DNA of 57,252 nucleotides from Eubacteriales bacterium (GTDB taxonomy: Bacteria; Bacillota; Clostridia; Peptostreptococcales; Anaerovoracaceae). The translations under genes were made by a program, and so were the position numbers. Below are positions 48,613 to 57,133 of this stretch, in pieces (the stretch's first letter is position 1; every line of letters begins with the position of its first letter). The notes below the pieces were generated by a model, which was not told the DNA's origin, ran no database searches, and was given only the letters and a program-made list of their open reading frames with translations. The stretch covers positions 1 to 57,252 of the forward strand of contig JAQXJR010000041.1 in assembly GCA_029009055.1 (NCBI GenBank), read 5' to 3'.

Positions 48613-49638
48613 TCAGATGAGTTCGTAAGCGAGTCCCTCGAAGAAAGCCTTAAGGAAAGCGTTTATCTCCAGAGCGTTTTTTCTGCCTTCTATGCTGAGG
48701 ATCAGATAGCCGGAGCTGAAAGCCGGAAAACGAAAGATATCCGGTGCTCCCTTTGCAATATCAGCGTTCTGGCTTGATCCCATGTTGGATAAGATGCGTT
48801 TCGCGTCTATGACGTCCACGCCGTTAGCTATATTCTCGGAAGGAAACTCTATCTCCGTATCGCCGTCTGGACCGATCATAGCTCGGTAAGGCTGCTCTTC
48901 AGTCGGGAAAGCTATGTAGCCGTCTGTTTCTCCCTTATACGCCGCGTTCACCAGAAGTCCGGATGAAGAGACCTTTATATTAGTTACCGTGAATTCTCCT
49001 GCCGGATAGCCGTAAGAAAGCATGGCAGCGTTCAGGTCTACCAGCTTTAGGACCGGCAGCAGCCTGTACAGCTGGCATATGTCATCGTGGTTATGGAGCA
49101 GGATGAACTTCTGAAGCTCAGGATCATGACTGTTAAGGTACTCGTAGTACATCTCCACGGATCTGCCGCCGTTTATCTCATCCGCGCGCTCGTCTGCTAT
49201 GCCCAGGTATTGCTCCACGTCTTTCTGCCTGAGAGAGCCGGTGAGATCCTTTATGTTAGAGAATTTTCTGACTATAGTAAATAAGTCTAAATTGAATATG
49301 TCCGGGAAGTCTATTTCCTTCTTTCGAGCCCTTTCCTTTAGGAAGGGGATATCGAATGAAGCGCCGTTATATGTCACTATATAGTCAAGGTCTTTAAGCA
49401 TGTCCGCGGTGGCTCTCAGGACTTCCTTCTCATCGCTTAACGACTCAGCAAAGAATTGGACAGCCTCTGCCTGATCTCCATCATAAGTGAGTATGCCTAC
49501 CAGGATCACGGCGCATCTCTTCGGCGTCAGACCCGTAGTCTCTATATCGAGGACAGCGCCTTTCTTACCGCCGAAATACATGTCGAACGCTCTGCTCTTA
49601 TATCCTGTGGATTCGATTATATCTGTTACTGTTATCAT
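48613..49638 (-). CDS. YprB-like RNase H-fold exonuclease
   Basis: A 341-residue protein. The start is the ATG at 49638, behind TAGGAGAAAG; the longer frame has no site. The N-terminal two thirds form a DEDD-type 3'-5' exonuclease fold: AVLDIETTGLTP with D31 and E33, YIVTYNGASFDIPFLKERA, and LLHNHDDICQLYRLLP with the late Asp residues. The rest is an uncharacterised C-terminal domain. B. subtilis YprB is the named relative; substrates are not settled. A long structured leader with a terminator-like hairpin precedes it. Confidence 0.88.
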   Translation of the reverse strand: MITVTDIIESTGYKSRAFDMYFGGKKGAVLDIETTGLTPKRCAVILVGILTYDGDQAEAVQFFAESLSDEKEVLRATADMLKDLDYIVTYNGASFDIPFLKERARKKEIDFPDIFNLDLFTIVRKFSNIKDLTGSLRQKDVEQYLGIADERADEINGGRSVEMYYEYLNSHDPELQKFILLHNHDDICQLYRLLPVLKLVDLNAAMLSYGYPAGEFTVTNIKVSSSGLLVNAAYKGETDGYIAFPTEEQPYRAMIGPDGDTEIEFPSENIANGVDVIDAKRILSNMGSSQNADIAKGAPDIFRFPAFSSGYLILSIEGRKNALEINAFLKAFFEGLAYELI

Positions 49639-49647
49639 CTTTCTCCT

Positions 49648-49757
49648 AAAAAACAAAGCAGACCATAGAACTTTCGAACCATGGCCTGCTTCAATCAAAA
49701 GGGGTATTGGGTTTAGAGATAAATGAGGTTATCATTGAAAGGGGGTGATAACCACAT
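49648..49757 (-). ncRNA. Candidate small RNA or attenuating leader of the YprB-like gene
   Basis: From a predicted start near 49757 the minus-strand RNA would begin with a hairpin (GGTTATCA and TGATAACC arms, 49727-49753) and run through a pyrimidine-rich single strand. It would end in an 11-pair stem (49656-49691, one G-U pair) followed by TGTTTTTT at 49655-49648. The stem and U run form an intrinsic terminator just before the nuclease ribosome site. This could be a free RNA of about 110 bases, an attenuator, or both. Confidence 0.55.
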
Positions 49758-49763
49758 AACTGT

Positions 49764-49792
49764 ATTATAGGAGATATGTGATAAAAAAGCAA
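49764..49792 (-). promoter_or_regulatory. Promoter of the leader/YprB-like gene
   Basis: On the minus strand TTGCTT, 17 bases, TATAAT. Confidence 0.75.
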
Positions 49793-49877
49793 GGAAATAA
49801 TGTAATTTCCTTCAATTTACTAGGTAAATGTTTTTAAATTGAAAATGTATTAGCCTGGCAGGTGATCCGCGGGATTT

Positions 49878-49887
49878 CTTTGCAAAG
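49878..49887. repeat. CTTTGCAAAG palindrome
   Basis: Perfect ten-base palindrome in the divergent gap between the YprB-like gene and the flavin oxidoreductase gene. Confidence 0.6.
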
Positions 49888-49922
49888 TGTTCGCCTCGGG
49901 GACCAGTCTCTCCGAGAAAATG

Positions 49923-49999
49923 TATACAAGGTGGCTCTGCCAAAATCGTTTCTGCCGAACATAAAGCGATATACAAGGCGGTCGGCATTGTGCTATAAT
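49923..49999 (+). promoter_or_regulatory. Promoter of the flavin oxidoreductase with paired direct repeats
   Basis: TATACAAGGTGG (49923) and TATACAAGGCGG (49970) are 12-base direct repeats 47 bases apart with one mismatch. The second covers the -35 position of an extended -10 promoter, TGC-TATAAT (TATAAT at 49994-49999). A regulator binding both copies is plausible. Confidence 0.55.
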
Positions 50000-50117
50000 G
50001 TATGAGTAAAAATCTGTAAAGATGACACCGCCGGATCCGGTGCAGAAGAGACTTCTCATGTGATATCTGTTCGTCCCGGCAGCGGTGCTTATCATAGAAG
50101 AAGGCGGAGGATTTATT

Positions 50118-51116
50118 ATGGGTAAGCTGCAGCATCAGATAACATTAGGCAGTAAGATCGCGCCGACCAGGCTGGTAATGCCGGCTATGGCTACAGAGGG
50201 CTCTATAGATGGTAAGATCACGCAGAAGGTGATAGACCATTACGACCTTTTCACTAAGGGCGGATATTTCGGCATGGTCATCACGGGACATACTTATGTC
50301 AGCGATGAGGGTAAATGGAGCGAAGGACAGGCTTCATCCGCTCATGACAGCGATATAGAAGGTCTCGCTAAAGTTGCGGATGTCATCCATAATAACGGGT
50401 CTTTGGCTCTGCTCCAGTTAAGCCACTGCGGAAGCGCAGGCGACATGAAGATCACAGGCCACGACCTCATAGCTCCGAGCCCAGCTCTTAACATGAGTCC
50501 TAGCGCTAAAACCAGGATCCATGCCCGCGCTATGTCCGTAGAGGAGATAGAAGATGTGTGCCAGAAGTTCATAGACGCGGCTGTAAGAGCTAAGAAGGCC
50601 GGTTATGACGGCGTAGAGATCCATTCCGCTCACGGATACCTTCTGAATGAGTTCTATTCACCTCTCGCTAATAAGAGGAACGACCTCTATACAGGTAAGA
50701 ATATGATCGGAAGGACCAGACTTCATTTCGACATCATCCAGGGCATCAGAAAAGCCTGCGGTGGAGATTTCCTGATTTCCATGAGATTCGGCGCCTGCGA
50801 TTATAAGCAGGGCGGAAGCCTTATCACAGAGATCCCTGTAGCAGCTGAGACGTTCGAAGACGCAGGTCTGGATATATTCGATATCTCAGGCGGTATGTGC
50901 GGATTTATCAATCCTTCTAATAAGAAGGCCGGATACTTTAAGGATTCCGCTGAGATGGTTAAGGCATGCGTTCGTAAGCCTGTTATCCTCACAGGTGGTA
51001 TTAAGACGCCTGATGAAGCTGAGGAGCTGTTAGATAACGATTCAGCTGATATGATCGGCGTAGTAAGAGCTGTGATGGCTGATCCTGACTGGGCTCAGAG
51101 GGCTATAGAGGGATAA
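50118..51116 (+). CDS. Old Yellow Enzyme-family NADH:flavin oxidoreductase
   Basis: A 332-residue FMN TIM-barrel protein from ATG 50118, behind GGCGGAGGATTTATT. PTRLVMPAMATEG, LLQLSHCGSAG, the catalytic and FMN motif GVEIHSAHGYLLNEFYSPLANKR and MIGVVRAVMADPDWAQR are visible. Only the barrel is present, without the Fe-S and FAD domains of the longer 2,4-dienoyl-CoA reductase type. It probably reduces electrophilic enones or enoates. It has its own promoter and terminator. Confidence 0.93.
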   Translation: MGKLQHQITLGSKIAPTRLVMPAMATEGSIDGKITQKVIDHYDLFTKGGYFGMVITGHTYVSDEGKWSEGQASSAHDSDIEGLAKVADVIHNNGSLALLQLSHCGSAGDMKITGHDLIAPSPALNMSPSAKTRIHARAMSVEEIEDVCQKFIDAAVRAKKAGYDGVEIHSAHGYLLNEFYSPLANKRNDLYTGKNMIGRTRLHFDIIQGIRKACGGDFLISMRFGACDYKQGGSLITEIPVAAETFEDAGLDIFDISGGMCGFINPSNKKAGYFKDSAEMVKACVRKPVILTGGIKTPDEAEELLDNDSADMIGVVRAVMADPDWAQRAIEG

Positions 51117-51131
51117 CCGTTTGAATATTAT

Positions 51132-51174
51132 AAGACGCCTGGAATGTTGAAATGAAATTCCGGACGTCTTTTTT
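51132..51174 (+). terminator. Intrinsic terminator after the flavin oxidoreductase
   Basis: AAGACG..GGAAT and ATTCC..CGTCTT form a stem with one internal loop, then six Ts. Confidence 0.8.
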
Positions 51175-51190
51175 GATGTTTTTTGGACCT

Positions 51191-51220
51191 ATTAAGGAAT
51201 AATTGCGGAATTCCTTTAAT
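51191..51220. repeat. Inverted repeat upstream of comEC
   Basis: AAGGAAT and ATTCCTT (seven pairs), extended by ATT/TAAT with a one-base bulge, around nine bases. It lies about 80 bases before the comEC -35 box; role unknown. Confidence 0.4.
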
Positions 51221-51300
51221 CGTAATGGTTTTCCTTTATTATTGTCTGCTGATGGGTGAAGGGATTTTTGTTTTTACGACGAAAGCATTTGCTGTTATTC

Positions 51301-51329
51301 TTGAATTACCATATATTGGCATTTATAAT
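51301..51329 (+). promoter_or_regulatory. Promoter of comEC
   Basis: TTGAAT, 17 bases, TATAAT. Confidence 0.8.
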
Positions 51330-51374
51330 AGAGTTGAGATGATTTGAAAGCTGGCCTTGAAACAGGTGGGCTTT

Positions 51375-53681
51375 ATGAGAAGAAAACTCTTAGCCGTAGT
51401 GATTTCAATGGCTGCGGGAATAGTTCTATTTAGGATTTCTAATATTACGGCAGTTTGCGGGATAGCGGCTGCCGTTTTTCTATATTTTAAGATAATAAGA
51501 AAAGAGGAATACGGTAAGTGGCTTTTCCCGGACGGGAATACGGATCAGAAGGCGGCGGCAGCTATGGTCGTAGCTATGGTGTTAGGCGCCGCGGCCTTCT
51601 GTGGCCAGGAGGCCTTATTCCAGGCGTTCGAACGCCTGGACACGGGTCAGCCCGTTAAAATAGAAGCCGCCCCATATAAGGTGTATCAGGTAGATGAGGA
51701 GAAGTACAGGCTTGAGTGCCGTGTGATTATGGTGGACGGGAAGAAGCCTGGGAGCTTATGGCTGAGGATGGCTGGCAGGGCATGGGGCGGCGACCGACTC
51801 ATGCTTACGTATATAGGGGAGCTGGAAGAGCCAGCTTCTTTAACTGGATGCGATATAACGTTCAGGTCACCGATAAGCAAGCCGGACAGCGCCAGTAATC
51901 CCAGGTGTTTCGATTACGCTAATTATCTTAAAAGTAAGAAAATAACGCATACGGCTGTCTGTCGGGGGTTTATTAAAGTGGAACGGCCTGGTTTTGGCTA
52001 TAGGGAATTCAGCCGGAAGGTAATGATGCTGCGCGAAAGCTTCCTCAGCAGTCTGGGGGCGGACGATGAGACGACTGCTTTGATAAGGGGGACTGTATTC
52101 GGAGACAGTCATATGTTGGATGAGGATATAACGGATGATTTCCGGAAGAACGGAACAGCTCACGTGCTCGCCGTCAGCGGTCTTCATGTGGGTGTGCTCT
52201 ATAGTGTTTATAAGGCTATTGAAGGGAAGACAGGTAGTAAATGTCTGACGGTGCTCTTCTTGATTTTTCTTGGTTTTTACTGCATGCTCACTCTCTGGTC
52301 TGTATCAGCTGTAAGGGCGTCTTTACTTATAGCCATAAAAGTCATCGGAAATGAGCTGGACAGGAGGTATGACATCCAGACGGCGCTGGCAGCTGTCCTG
52401 CTCGGAATCGTGCTCGCATGTCCCTGGGCGCTTTTCAGCGCTTCTCTTATCATGTCGTTTCTAGCTGTAGCAGGTATGTCTGCTGTGACAGGGTTCGCGG
52501 AGCGGCATGGACAGGAGGTATTTGCTAAGGTATTCGCGGCGCAGCTGGCTATGGGTCCTTATCTCATGTATACGTTCTCTCAGCTGCCTTTGGGCGCGAT
52601 ATTTATAAACATTCCGGTCATATTCATCATCTCGATTCTCGTGCCTTTAGGTATGTTGGATCTGGGAGTTTTCGCGCTAGGGGCGGGAAATGGCGGCGTG
52701 ATGTTTTTAGCTTTAAGCCGGGCATTAACGGGAATGGCACGAATACTCACAATAACTAATTCATCTGCCTCTAGAGTCAATTTTCTGGCTTTCACGGTAC
52801 CTTCGCCGCCTCTTTCGGTGATTGTCACCATCTATCTGCTTATTTTTATTACTACATCGGAGAGCTTTCACATAGCTTTCCATAGGAAGAATATCGGGTA
52901 TGTGATTTGCTGCGGGATACTTATAGCTGTTTCTGTTGCTATGACTAGCGCCTGGTCTGCTACGCCTTTCGATAAGGCTAGCGCGATCATGGTCGATGTG
53001 GGGCAGGGGGACTCTATGCATTTCACGTCAGGTAAGACGGATGTGCTTATAGATGGCGGCGGTAAGGAAGACTACGATGTGGGGGAGAAAATCTTAATGC
53101 CGTACCTGCTAAGGAATGGGCGGAGGGATCTGGATCTAGCGTGCGCTACACACCTTCACACAGACCACTATCTGGGCCTAAGGCAGCTGTCCGGGGTTTA
53201 CCCTGTCAGAAAAGCTGTAGTTACCGGTAAGAAGGGTGATATTATTAAGCCAGCAAAGGATATCAAAATAAAGATCCTCTGGCCAGTCAGGCAGAATCCA
53301 GACGCTGAGGATGAGAATGTCAACAGCCTTATTTTCAAAGTATACATAAAAGATTACACAGTTCTAGTGACAGGGGACATCTCTAAGGAAGGAGAGAAGA
53401 TGCTTCTGGATATGTATGAGGGGACGGATGAACTTAAGAGCGATGTTTTGAAAGTCCCTCACCACGGGAGCCGGTTCAGCAGCTCCCCGGAGTTCATCAG
53501 GGCAGTCGACCCCAAAATCGCCTTGATTGGTGTAGGTAAGAATAATATGTACGGCCACCCCGCGCCGGAAGTAATAAAGCGATATGAAGAAATGGGTATA
53601 CCGGTTTTCAGAACGGATGAGGATGGTGCCATAGGAATAAGAAAAGAAGCCGGAGCGTTCGAAGTATGTACGATGAAATGA
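51375..53681 (+). CDS. comEC: ComEC/Rec2 DNA-uptake channel
   Basis: A 768-residue membrane protein from ATG 51375 (TTG 51357 is an alternative). Two or three N-terminal helices precede the DUF4131 region. The competence domain with VLAVSGLHVGVLYSVYKAIEG and many helices follows. A C-terminal metallo-beta-lactamase-like domain has the metal motif HLHTDH at 593-598, VTGDIS and VPHHGSRFS. It carries single-stranded DNA across the membrane during transformation; the C-terminal domain may degrade the other strand. comEA is not next to it. Whether this organism is competent cannot be judged from one gene. Confidence 0.95.
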   Translation: MRRKLLAVVISMAAGIVLFRISNITAVCGIAAAVFLYFKIIRKEEYGKWLFPDGNTDQKAAAAMVVAMVLGAAAFCGQEALFQAFERLDTGQPVKIEAAPYKVYQVDEEKYRLECRVIMVDGKKPGSLWLRMAGRAWGGDRLMLTYIGELEEPASLTGCDITFRSPISKPDSASNPRCFDYANYLKSKKITHTAVCRGFIKVERPGFGYREFSRKVMMLRESFLSSLGADDETTALIRGTVFGDSHMLDEDITDDFRKNGTAHVLAVSGLHVGVLYSVYKAIEGKTGSKCLTVLFLIFLGFYCMLTLWSVSAVRASLLIAIKVIGNELDRRYDIQTALAAVLLGIVLACPWALFSASLIMSFLAVAGMSAVTGFAERHGQEVFAKVFAAQLAMGPYLMYTFSQLPLGAIFINIPVIFIISILVPLGMLDLGVFALGAGNGGVMFLALSRALTGMARILTITNSSASRVNFLAFTVPSPPLSVIVTIYLLIFITTSESFHIAFHRKNIGYVICCGILIAVSVAMTSAWSATPFDKASAIMVDVGQGDSMHFTSGKTDVLIDGGGKEDYDVGEKILMPYLLRNGRRDLDLACATHLHTDHYLGLRQLSGVYPVRKAVVTGKKGDIIKPAKDIKIKILWPVRQNPDAEDENVNSLIFKVYIKDYTVLVTGDISKEGEKMLLDMYEGTDELKSDVLKVPHHGSRFSSSPEFIRAVDPKIALIGVGKNNMYGHPAPEVIKRYEEMGIPVFRTDEDGAIGIRKEAGAFEVCTMK

Positions 53682-53734
53682 TCACCAGGCTGACGGATCC
53701 TTCCATCCAGGGTATGAGATAAATAAAAGCATTG

Positions 53735-53763
53735 AAAAAGCAGGTTTTTCAGCCTGCTTTTTT
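53735..53763. terminator. Bidirectional terminator between comEC and argR
   Basis: AAAAAGCAGG, eight-base loop, CCTGCTTTTT, with A and T runs for both strands. Confidence 0.85.
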
Positions 53764-53830
53764 GATACTTATTAATATTAACTGTGTCGCGAAATTTTAA
53801 CGCGAGCTAGTAAATTTACCGAGTCTTTAT

Positions 53831-54307
53831 CTATTCTTCCACCTTATCCTGTGGCTCGTTATTGAGCAGTTTATCGAATGCCTTCAGGATAGGAGCTACG
53901 TTCTTCTCATTGTCTACTACGACCAGCATAGTGTTGTCACCGGCTACAGTTCCGACTATATGGGAAAGTTCCAGATGGTCTACAGCCTCGCCGGCGGAGC
54001 CTCCGCAGCCCGGCAAAGTCTTAATAAGGATCAAATTCTGCGCTTCTGCGTATGAAACTACTGTTTCTCTGAATATCCTGACGAAGCGCTCAGAAATAGG
54101 GGCGTCCACACGGTCTATAGCGGCATACTTGTATTTGCCATTAGAGGAGAAGACCCTGACCAGCTGCAGATCCTTAATGTCACGGGAGACCGTAGCCTGA
54201 GTCACGTCATAGCCTGCCTCTCTCAGAAGCGATGCCAGCTTCTCCTGTGTCTCGACTTCCTGTTTCTTTATTATATCTAGTATAGCGTTCTGTCTAGAGT
54301 TTCGCAT
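53831..54307 (-). CDS. argR: Arginine repressor
   Basis: A 158-residue regulator. The winged helix-turn-helix holds SRQNAILDIIKKQEVETQEKL and DVTQATVSRDIKDLQLVRV. The C-terminal hexamerisation and arginine-binding domain has LPGCGGSAGEAVDHL and the signature GTVAGDNTMLVVV. With arginine bound it controls arginine synthesis and breakdown genes, none of which lie in the window. GGAGGATAAT precedes the ATG. Its leader holds ARG-box-like AT-rich half-sites that I could not align convincingly. Confidence 0.96.
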   Translation of the reverse strand: MRNSRQNAILDIIKKQEVETQEKLASLLREAGYDVTQATVSRDIKDLQLVRVFSSNGKYKYAAIDRVDAPISERFVRIFRETVVSYAEAQNLILIKTLPGCGGSAGEAVDHLELSHIVGTVAGDNTMLVVVDNEKNVAPILKAFDKLLNNEPQDKVEE

Positions 54308-54390
54308 ATTATCCTCCGTACCGGGTCAGAATGAAAATGTGGATTTATTTATACAATTCGATGCATGATTATGCCATGCTGTGTTTCATA

Positions 54391-54419
54391 ATTATACCGA
54401 AAAATGATAAAAAAATCAA
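54391..54419 (-). promoter_or_regulatory. Promoter of argR, overlapping the upstream operon's terminator
   Basis: On the minus strand TTGATT, 17 bases, TATAAT. The -35 box is made of the last stem bases and first Ts of the DHHW-gene terminator. Confidence 0.75.
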
Positions 54420-54440
54420 ACGGCTTTTACACCGTTTGAT
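54408..54440 (-). terminator. Terminator of the DUF4358-MBOAT-DHHW operon
   Basis: Minus strand ATCAAACGG, eight-base loop, CCGTTTGAT, then a T run (54414-54408). Confidence 0.85.
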
Positions 54441-54463
54441 CTTAGAAAGTCATTATGTATTTA

Positions 54464-54473
54464 CTTTGCAAAG
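54464..54473. repeat. CTTTGCAAAG palindrome
   Basis: Perfect palindrome directly after the DHHW stop codon; with the ATTTA before it, the 15-base string equals that at 36003-36017. Confidence 0.6.
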
Positions 54474-54480
54474 GGAAAAC

Positions 54481-55722
54481 TTAGCTGAGCATCATAGCCA
54501 GCGCCGTATCCGTGAAGAATGTGTTTCCGTTATAAAGGAAAAGCACATCCGTAATATTGTTCGCTTTCATGACTGTATTGATGTCATCGAAGTAATAACG
54601 CGGGTCCACGACTACGACCTTCCTGTAGCTCTGCGTGAAGAACGGGATCATGCTGTTAGCGTACGAGTCCTTTATGATAAGCAGGTTCTTCTTACTCTTT
54701 ATCGGAGTCGTTATCGTGTAGAACGGATGGTTGGACCCGCCGAACACAGTGTAAGCGTCCTTCTTCTTCAGGTTCTTCAGCTTGTAGAACTCCGTGGTCT
54801 TCTCCTTCGTGTCGGAGTAGTAGATGACGGAATTCTTATAGCCTGATGAAGTAGGGAGGTATACCGAGATCTTATCATCGCGTCCGTTCGTGAAGCCGCT
54901 CTTAGAATAAAGCGTCCCCTTAAAGTCGTTAGATACTATGTACGGCTTATACTCCGTGTCATCCTTAAGTCCCATGACGCTGCTCGCGTTCTTATAAGCC
55001 AGGTATGCGCCTTCGCTCGTCCAGTGGTGGTCTGTTCTGTAGTAGAGCTGGGTCTTTTTCTTATTATTTATAAATGTCTGGCGGACATCTATAGGCGTGA
55101 TGCCAGCCTTAACCACGGACTTAAAGAAGTTGTTCATGTAGTAGTCCTGGTCGTTCATCGCGACCGTAAGCGGCAGCTTATCGCTGTAGATAGACGCGGC
55201 GTTAGGGGCGAGCAAGAAATACATATCGACATTCGGGTACTGGCGCTTAAAAAGCTTAAGCAGCCGCTCGTCTTTTCTTAGCTGGCTCTTATCTGGTGCC
55301 TCTATCTGTTCCATGAGGTAATGATCCCTGCATTTATAGACACCGTTAGACTCGAGCTTTCCTACCGCCTGGTCAGAAGATGTCTTTATCTTAATAAAAG
55401 CCTTCCTAAACATGAACTGGTCGCTGGCGTAATCATCGAGCTTAGACTCGAATCGTCCCTCTATATAAGTCATAGGGGAGAGTTTTGGGAACTGCTGGAA
55501 CACCCTGTTCTCATCGGCGGAGAACTTAGAATCCGGCAGGACTATATTCCCTATGAATACCAGGGCGAGCAGTATTATGAAGACCAGACCTGTCATCTCT
55601 ATAGGCGAGTCTTTATCTACGTGAGAGAGTGAGAAGCGCCGTGCCTTAGCCTGGCTTTCATCTGCCTTCTTTTCTTTCTTCTTTATTTTTATCTTAAAAT
55701 CAGGTTTCTTCATATTTACCAT
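54481..55722 (-). CDS. DHHW-motif (AlgX/AlgJ-like) envelope protein
   Basis: A 413-residue protein with a Lys-rich cytoplasmic start, one membrane helix (about 42-62, GLVFIILLALVFIGNIVL) and a large outside domain. YYRTDHHWTSEGAYLAY holds the DHHW motif at 231-234, the SGNH-like catalytic Asp-His region of the AlgJ/AlgX group; FGGSNHPFY and IIKDSYANSMIPFF hold other conserved parts, the latter likely with the active Ser. It follows the MBOAT gene with seven bases between. It probably finishes transfer of an acetyl group from the MBOAT protein to a surface polymer. The polymer is unknown. Confidence 0.88.
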   Translation of the reverse strand: MVNMKKPDFKIKIKKKEKKADESQAKARRFSLSHVDKDSPIEMTGLVFIILLALVFIGNIVLPDSKFSADENRVFQQFPKLSPMTYIEGRFESKLDDYASDQFMFRKAFIKIKTSSDQAVGKLESNGVYKCRDHYLMEQIEAPDKSQLRKDERLLKLFKRQYPNVDMYFLLAPNAASIYSDKLPLTVAMNDQDYYMNNFFKSVVKAGITPIDVRQTFINNKKKTQLYYRTDHHWTSEGAYLAYKNASSVMGLKDDTEYKPYIVSNDFKGTLYSKSGFTNGRDDKISVYLPTSSGYKNSVIYYSDTKEKTTEFYKLKNLKKKDAYTVFGGSNHPFYTITTPIKSKKNLLIIKDSYANSMIPFFTQSYRKVVVVDPRYYFDDINTVMKANNITDVLFLYNGNTFFTDTALAMMLS

Positions 55723-55729
55723 TTACCTC

Positions 55730-57133
55730 TTAGAATCTGAAATACAGGAACGGGTTATATGAACCGAATATCAGATATGAGACTGAAAGTATGAATACAG
55801 CGAATATAGCCGCTATAGCCGTCTTCGTGTGTTTCTGCCAGTATTTACTGAACCAGGTCATCGGGGTAGGGGTAGCGACTAGGCATCCGAGCACAAGCGG
55901 GATTATGTTAGTCCTTATTATGTACAGGGTCTCCGCGTTGAACAGAGGGTATTTACCGAGTCCGATCATGATTCCCAGGTATGACACAGCCTTCGAGAGG
56001 TCGGCGCTGAAGAAGAACACCCAGCCGATCATTACTATGAGCATGGTGTATATGTGTCTGATCCATTCCGGCGTGTTAGCCAGATATTTACCATACACGT
56101 ATTTCTCCAGGACGAGGATCACACCGTAATAGATTCCCCAAACGACGAAATTCCAACTGGCTCCGTGCCAGAGTCCTGTAAGTGCCCATACTATCATCAG
56201 GTTCAGGATATGTCTCGGGACCGCAACCCTGTTTCCACCGAGAGGAATATATACATATTCGCGGAACCAGGTGCTGAGGGATATATGCCATCTTCTCCAG
56301 AACTCTGTCACCGTCTTAGAAATGTACGGATAGTTGAAGTTCTCCTGGAACCTGAATCCGAATATCCTGCCCAGACCGATAGCCATATCAGAATAACCGC
56401 TGAAATCAAAGTATATCTGTAAAGTATAAGCTATCATTCCTACCCAGTAGATAACTATGGAGATCTGTGATTTCGGCAGGCCCAGTATAGTAGTGTGCAG
56501 AGCGCCGAAGGCATTAGCCAGAAGGACTTTCTTTGCTAAGCCGAACATGAAACGGATAGAGCCGTCGCCTATGGATTCCATGTTCGTGTCGCGCCGGTCG
56601 AGCTGAGCCGCTATATCCCTGTATTTAACGATAGGGCCCGCTATGAGCTGTGGGAACAGGGACAGGTAGAGGGCGAACTTTATCAGGTTGCTCTGCGGCT
56701 TCACCTTATTCCTGTAGACGTCGAATATGTACGACAGGGCCTGGAACGTGTAGAATGAGATGCCGATTGGGAGGGCGAGGACGGTGTAATGGATGTTCGT
56801 GTGGAAAATGCCATTGAACGTATCCATCAGGAAGCCGAAATACTTAAAGAACCCAAGCATTGCCAGGTTCACTATGATCGTGAACAGCAAATTCCTCCTG
56901 CCGCTTCCTCCTCCGGATTGCTCTTTCCTTATCTGGAAGGCCATGAAGTAATTGAAGAATATGCTGTATATCATCAGGAAGACGTATACAGGCTCTCCCC
57001 AGCTGTAGAATATCAAGCTTCCGATAAGGAGCGCCACGTTACGCGCCTGGATCTTCTCCTTAGGAATGATGAAGTAGACAGCCATCATTATCGGCAAGAA
57101 ATAGAATACGAAGATAATGCTGCTAAATAACAT
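55730..57133 (-). CDS. MBOAT-family O-acyltransferase (AlgI/DltB-like)
   Basis: A 467-residue membrane protein with ten or more hydrophobic segments. The MBOAT signatures are present: LPIGISFYTFQALSYIFDVYR, LYLSLFPQLIAGPIVKY, YFDFSGYSDMAIGLGRIFGF, NFNYPYISKTVTEFWRRWHISLS (H283) and LTGLWHGASWNFVVWG with the catalytic H323. It takes acyl groups from a cytoplasmic donor to the outside of the membrane. With the DHHW partner downstream it matches AlgI-type O-acetylation modules. It starts inside the last codons of the DUF4358 gene (11-base overlap). Confidence 0.94.
   Translation of the reverse strand: MLFSSIIFVFYFLPIMMAVYFIIPKEKIQARNVALLIGSLIFYSWGEPVYVFLMIYSIFFNYFMAFQIRKEQSGGGSGRRNLLFTIIVNLAMLGFFKYFGFLMDTFNGIFHTNIHYTVLALPIGISFYTFQALSYIFDVYRNKVKPQSNLIKFALYLSLFPQLIAGPIVKYRDIAAQLDRRDTNMESIGDGSIRFMFGLAKKVLLANAFGALHTTILGLPKSQISIVIYWVGMIAYTLQIYFDFSGYSDMAIGLGRIFGFRFQENFNYPYISKTVTEFWRRWHISLSTWFREYVYIPLGGNRVAVPRHILNLMIVWALTGLWHGASWNFVVWGIYYGVILVLEKYVYGKYLANTPEWIRHIYTMLIVMIGWVFFFSADLSKAVSYLGIMIGLGKYPLFNAETLYIIRTNIIPLVLGCLVATPTPMTWFSKYWQKHTKTAIAAIFAVFILSVSYLIFGSYNPFLYFRF

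Noticed and set aside
54308-54384. ARG boxes in the argR leader
   Set aside because: AT-rich half-sites such as TGTATAAATA are present, but the spacing does not match the consensus well enough to call.
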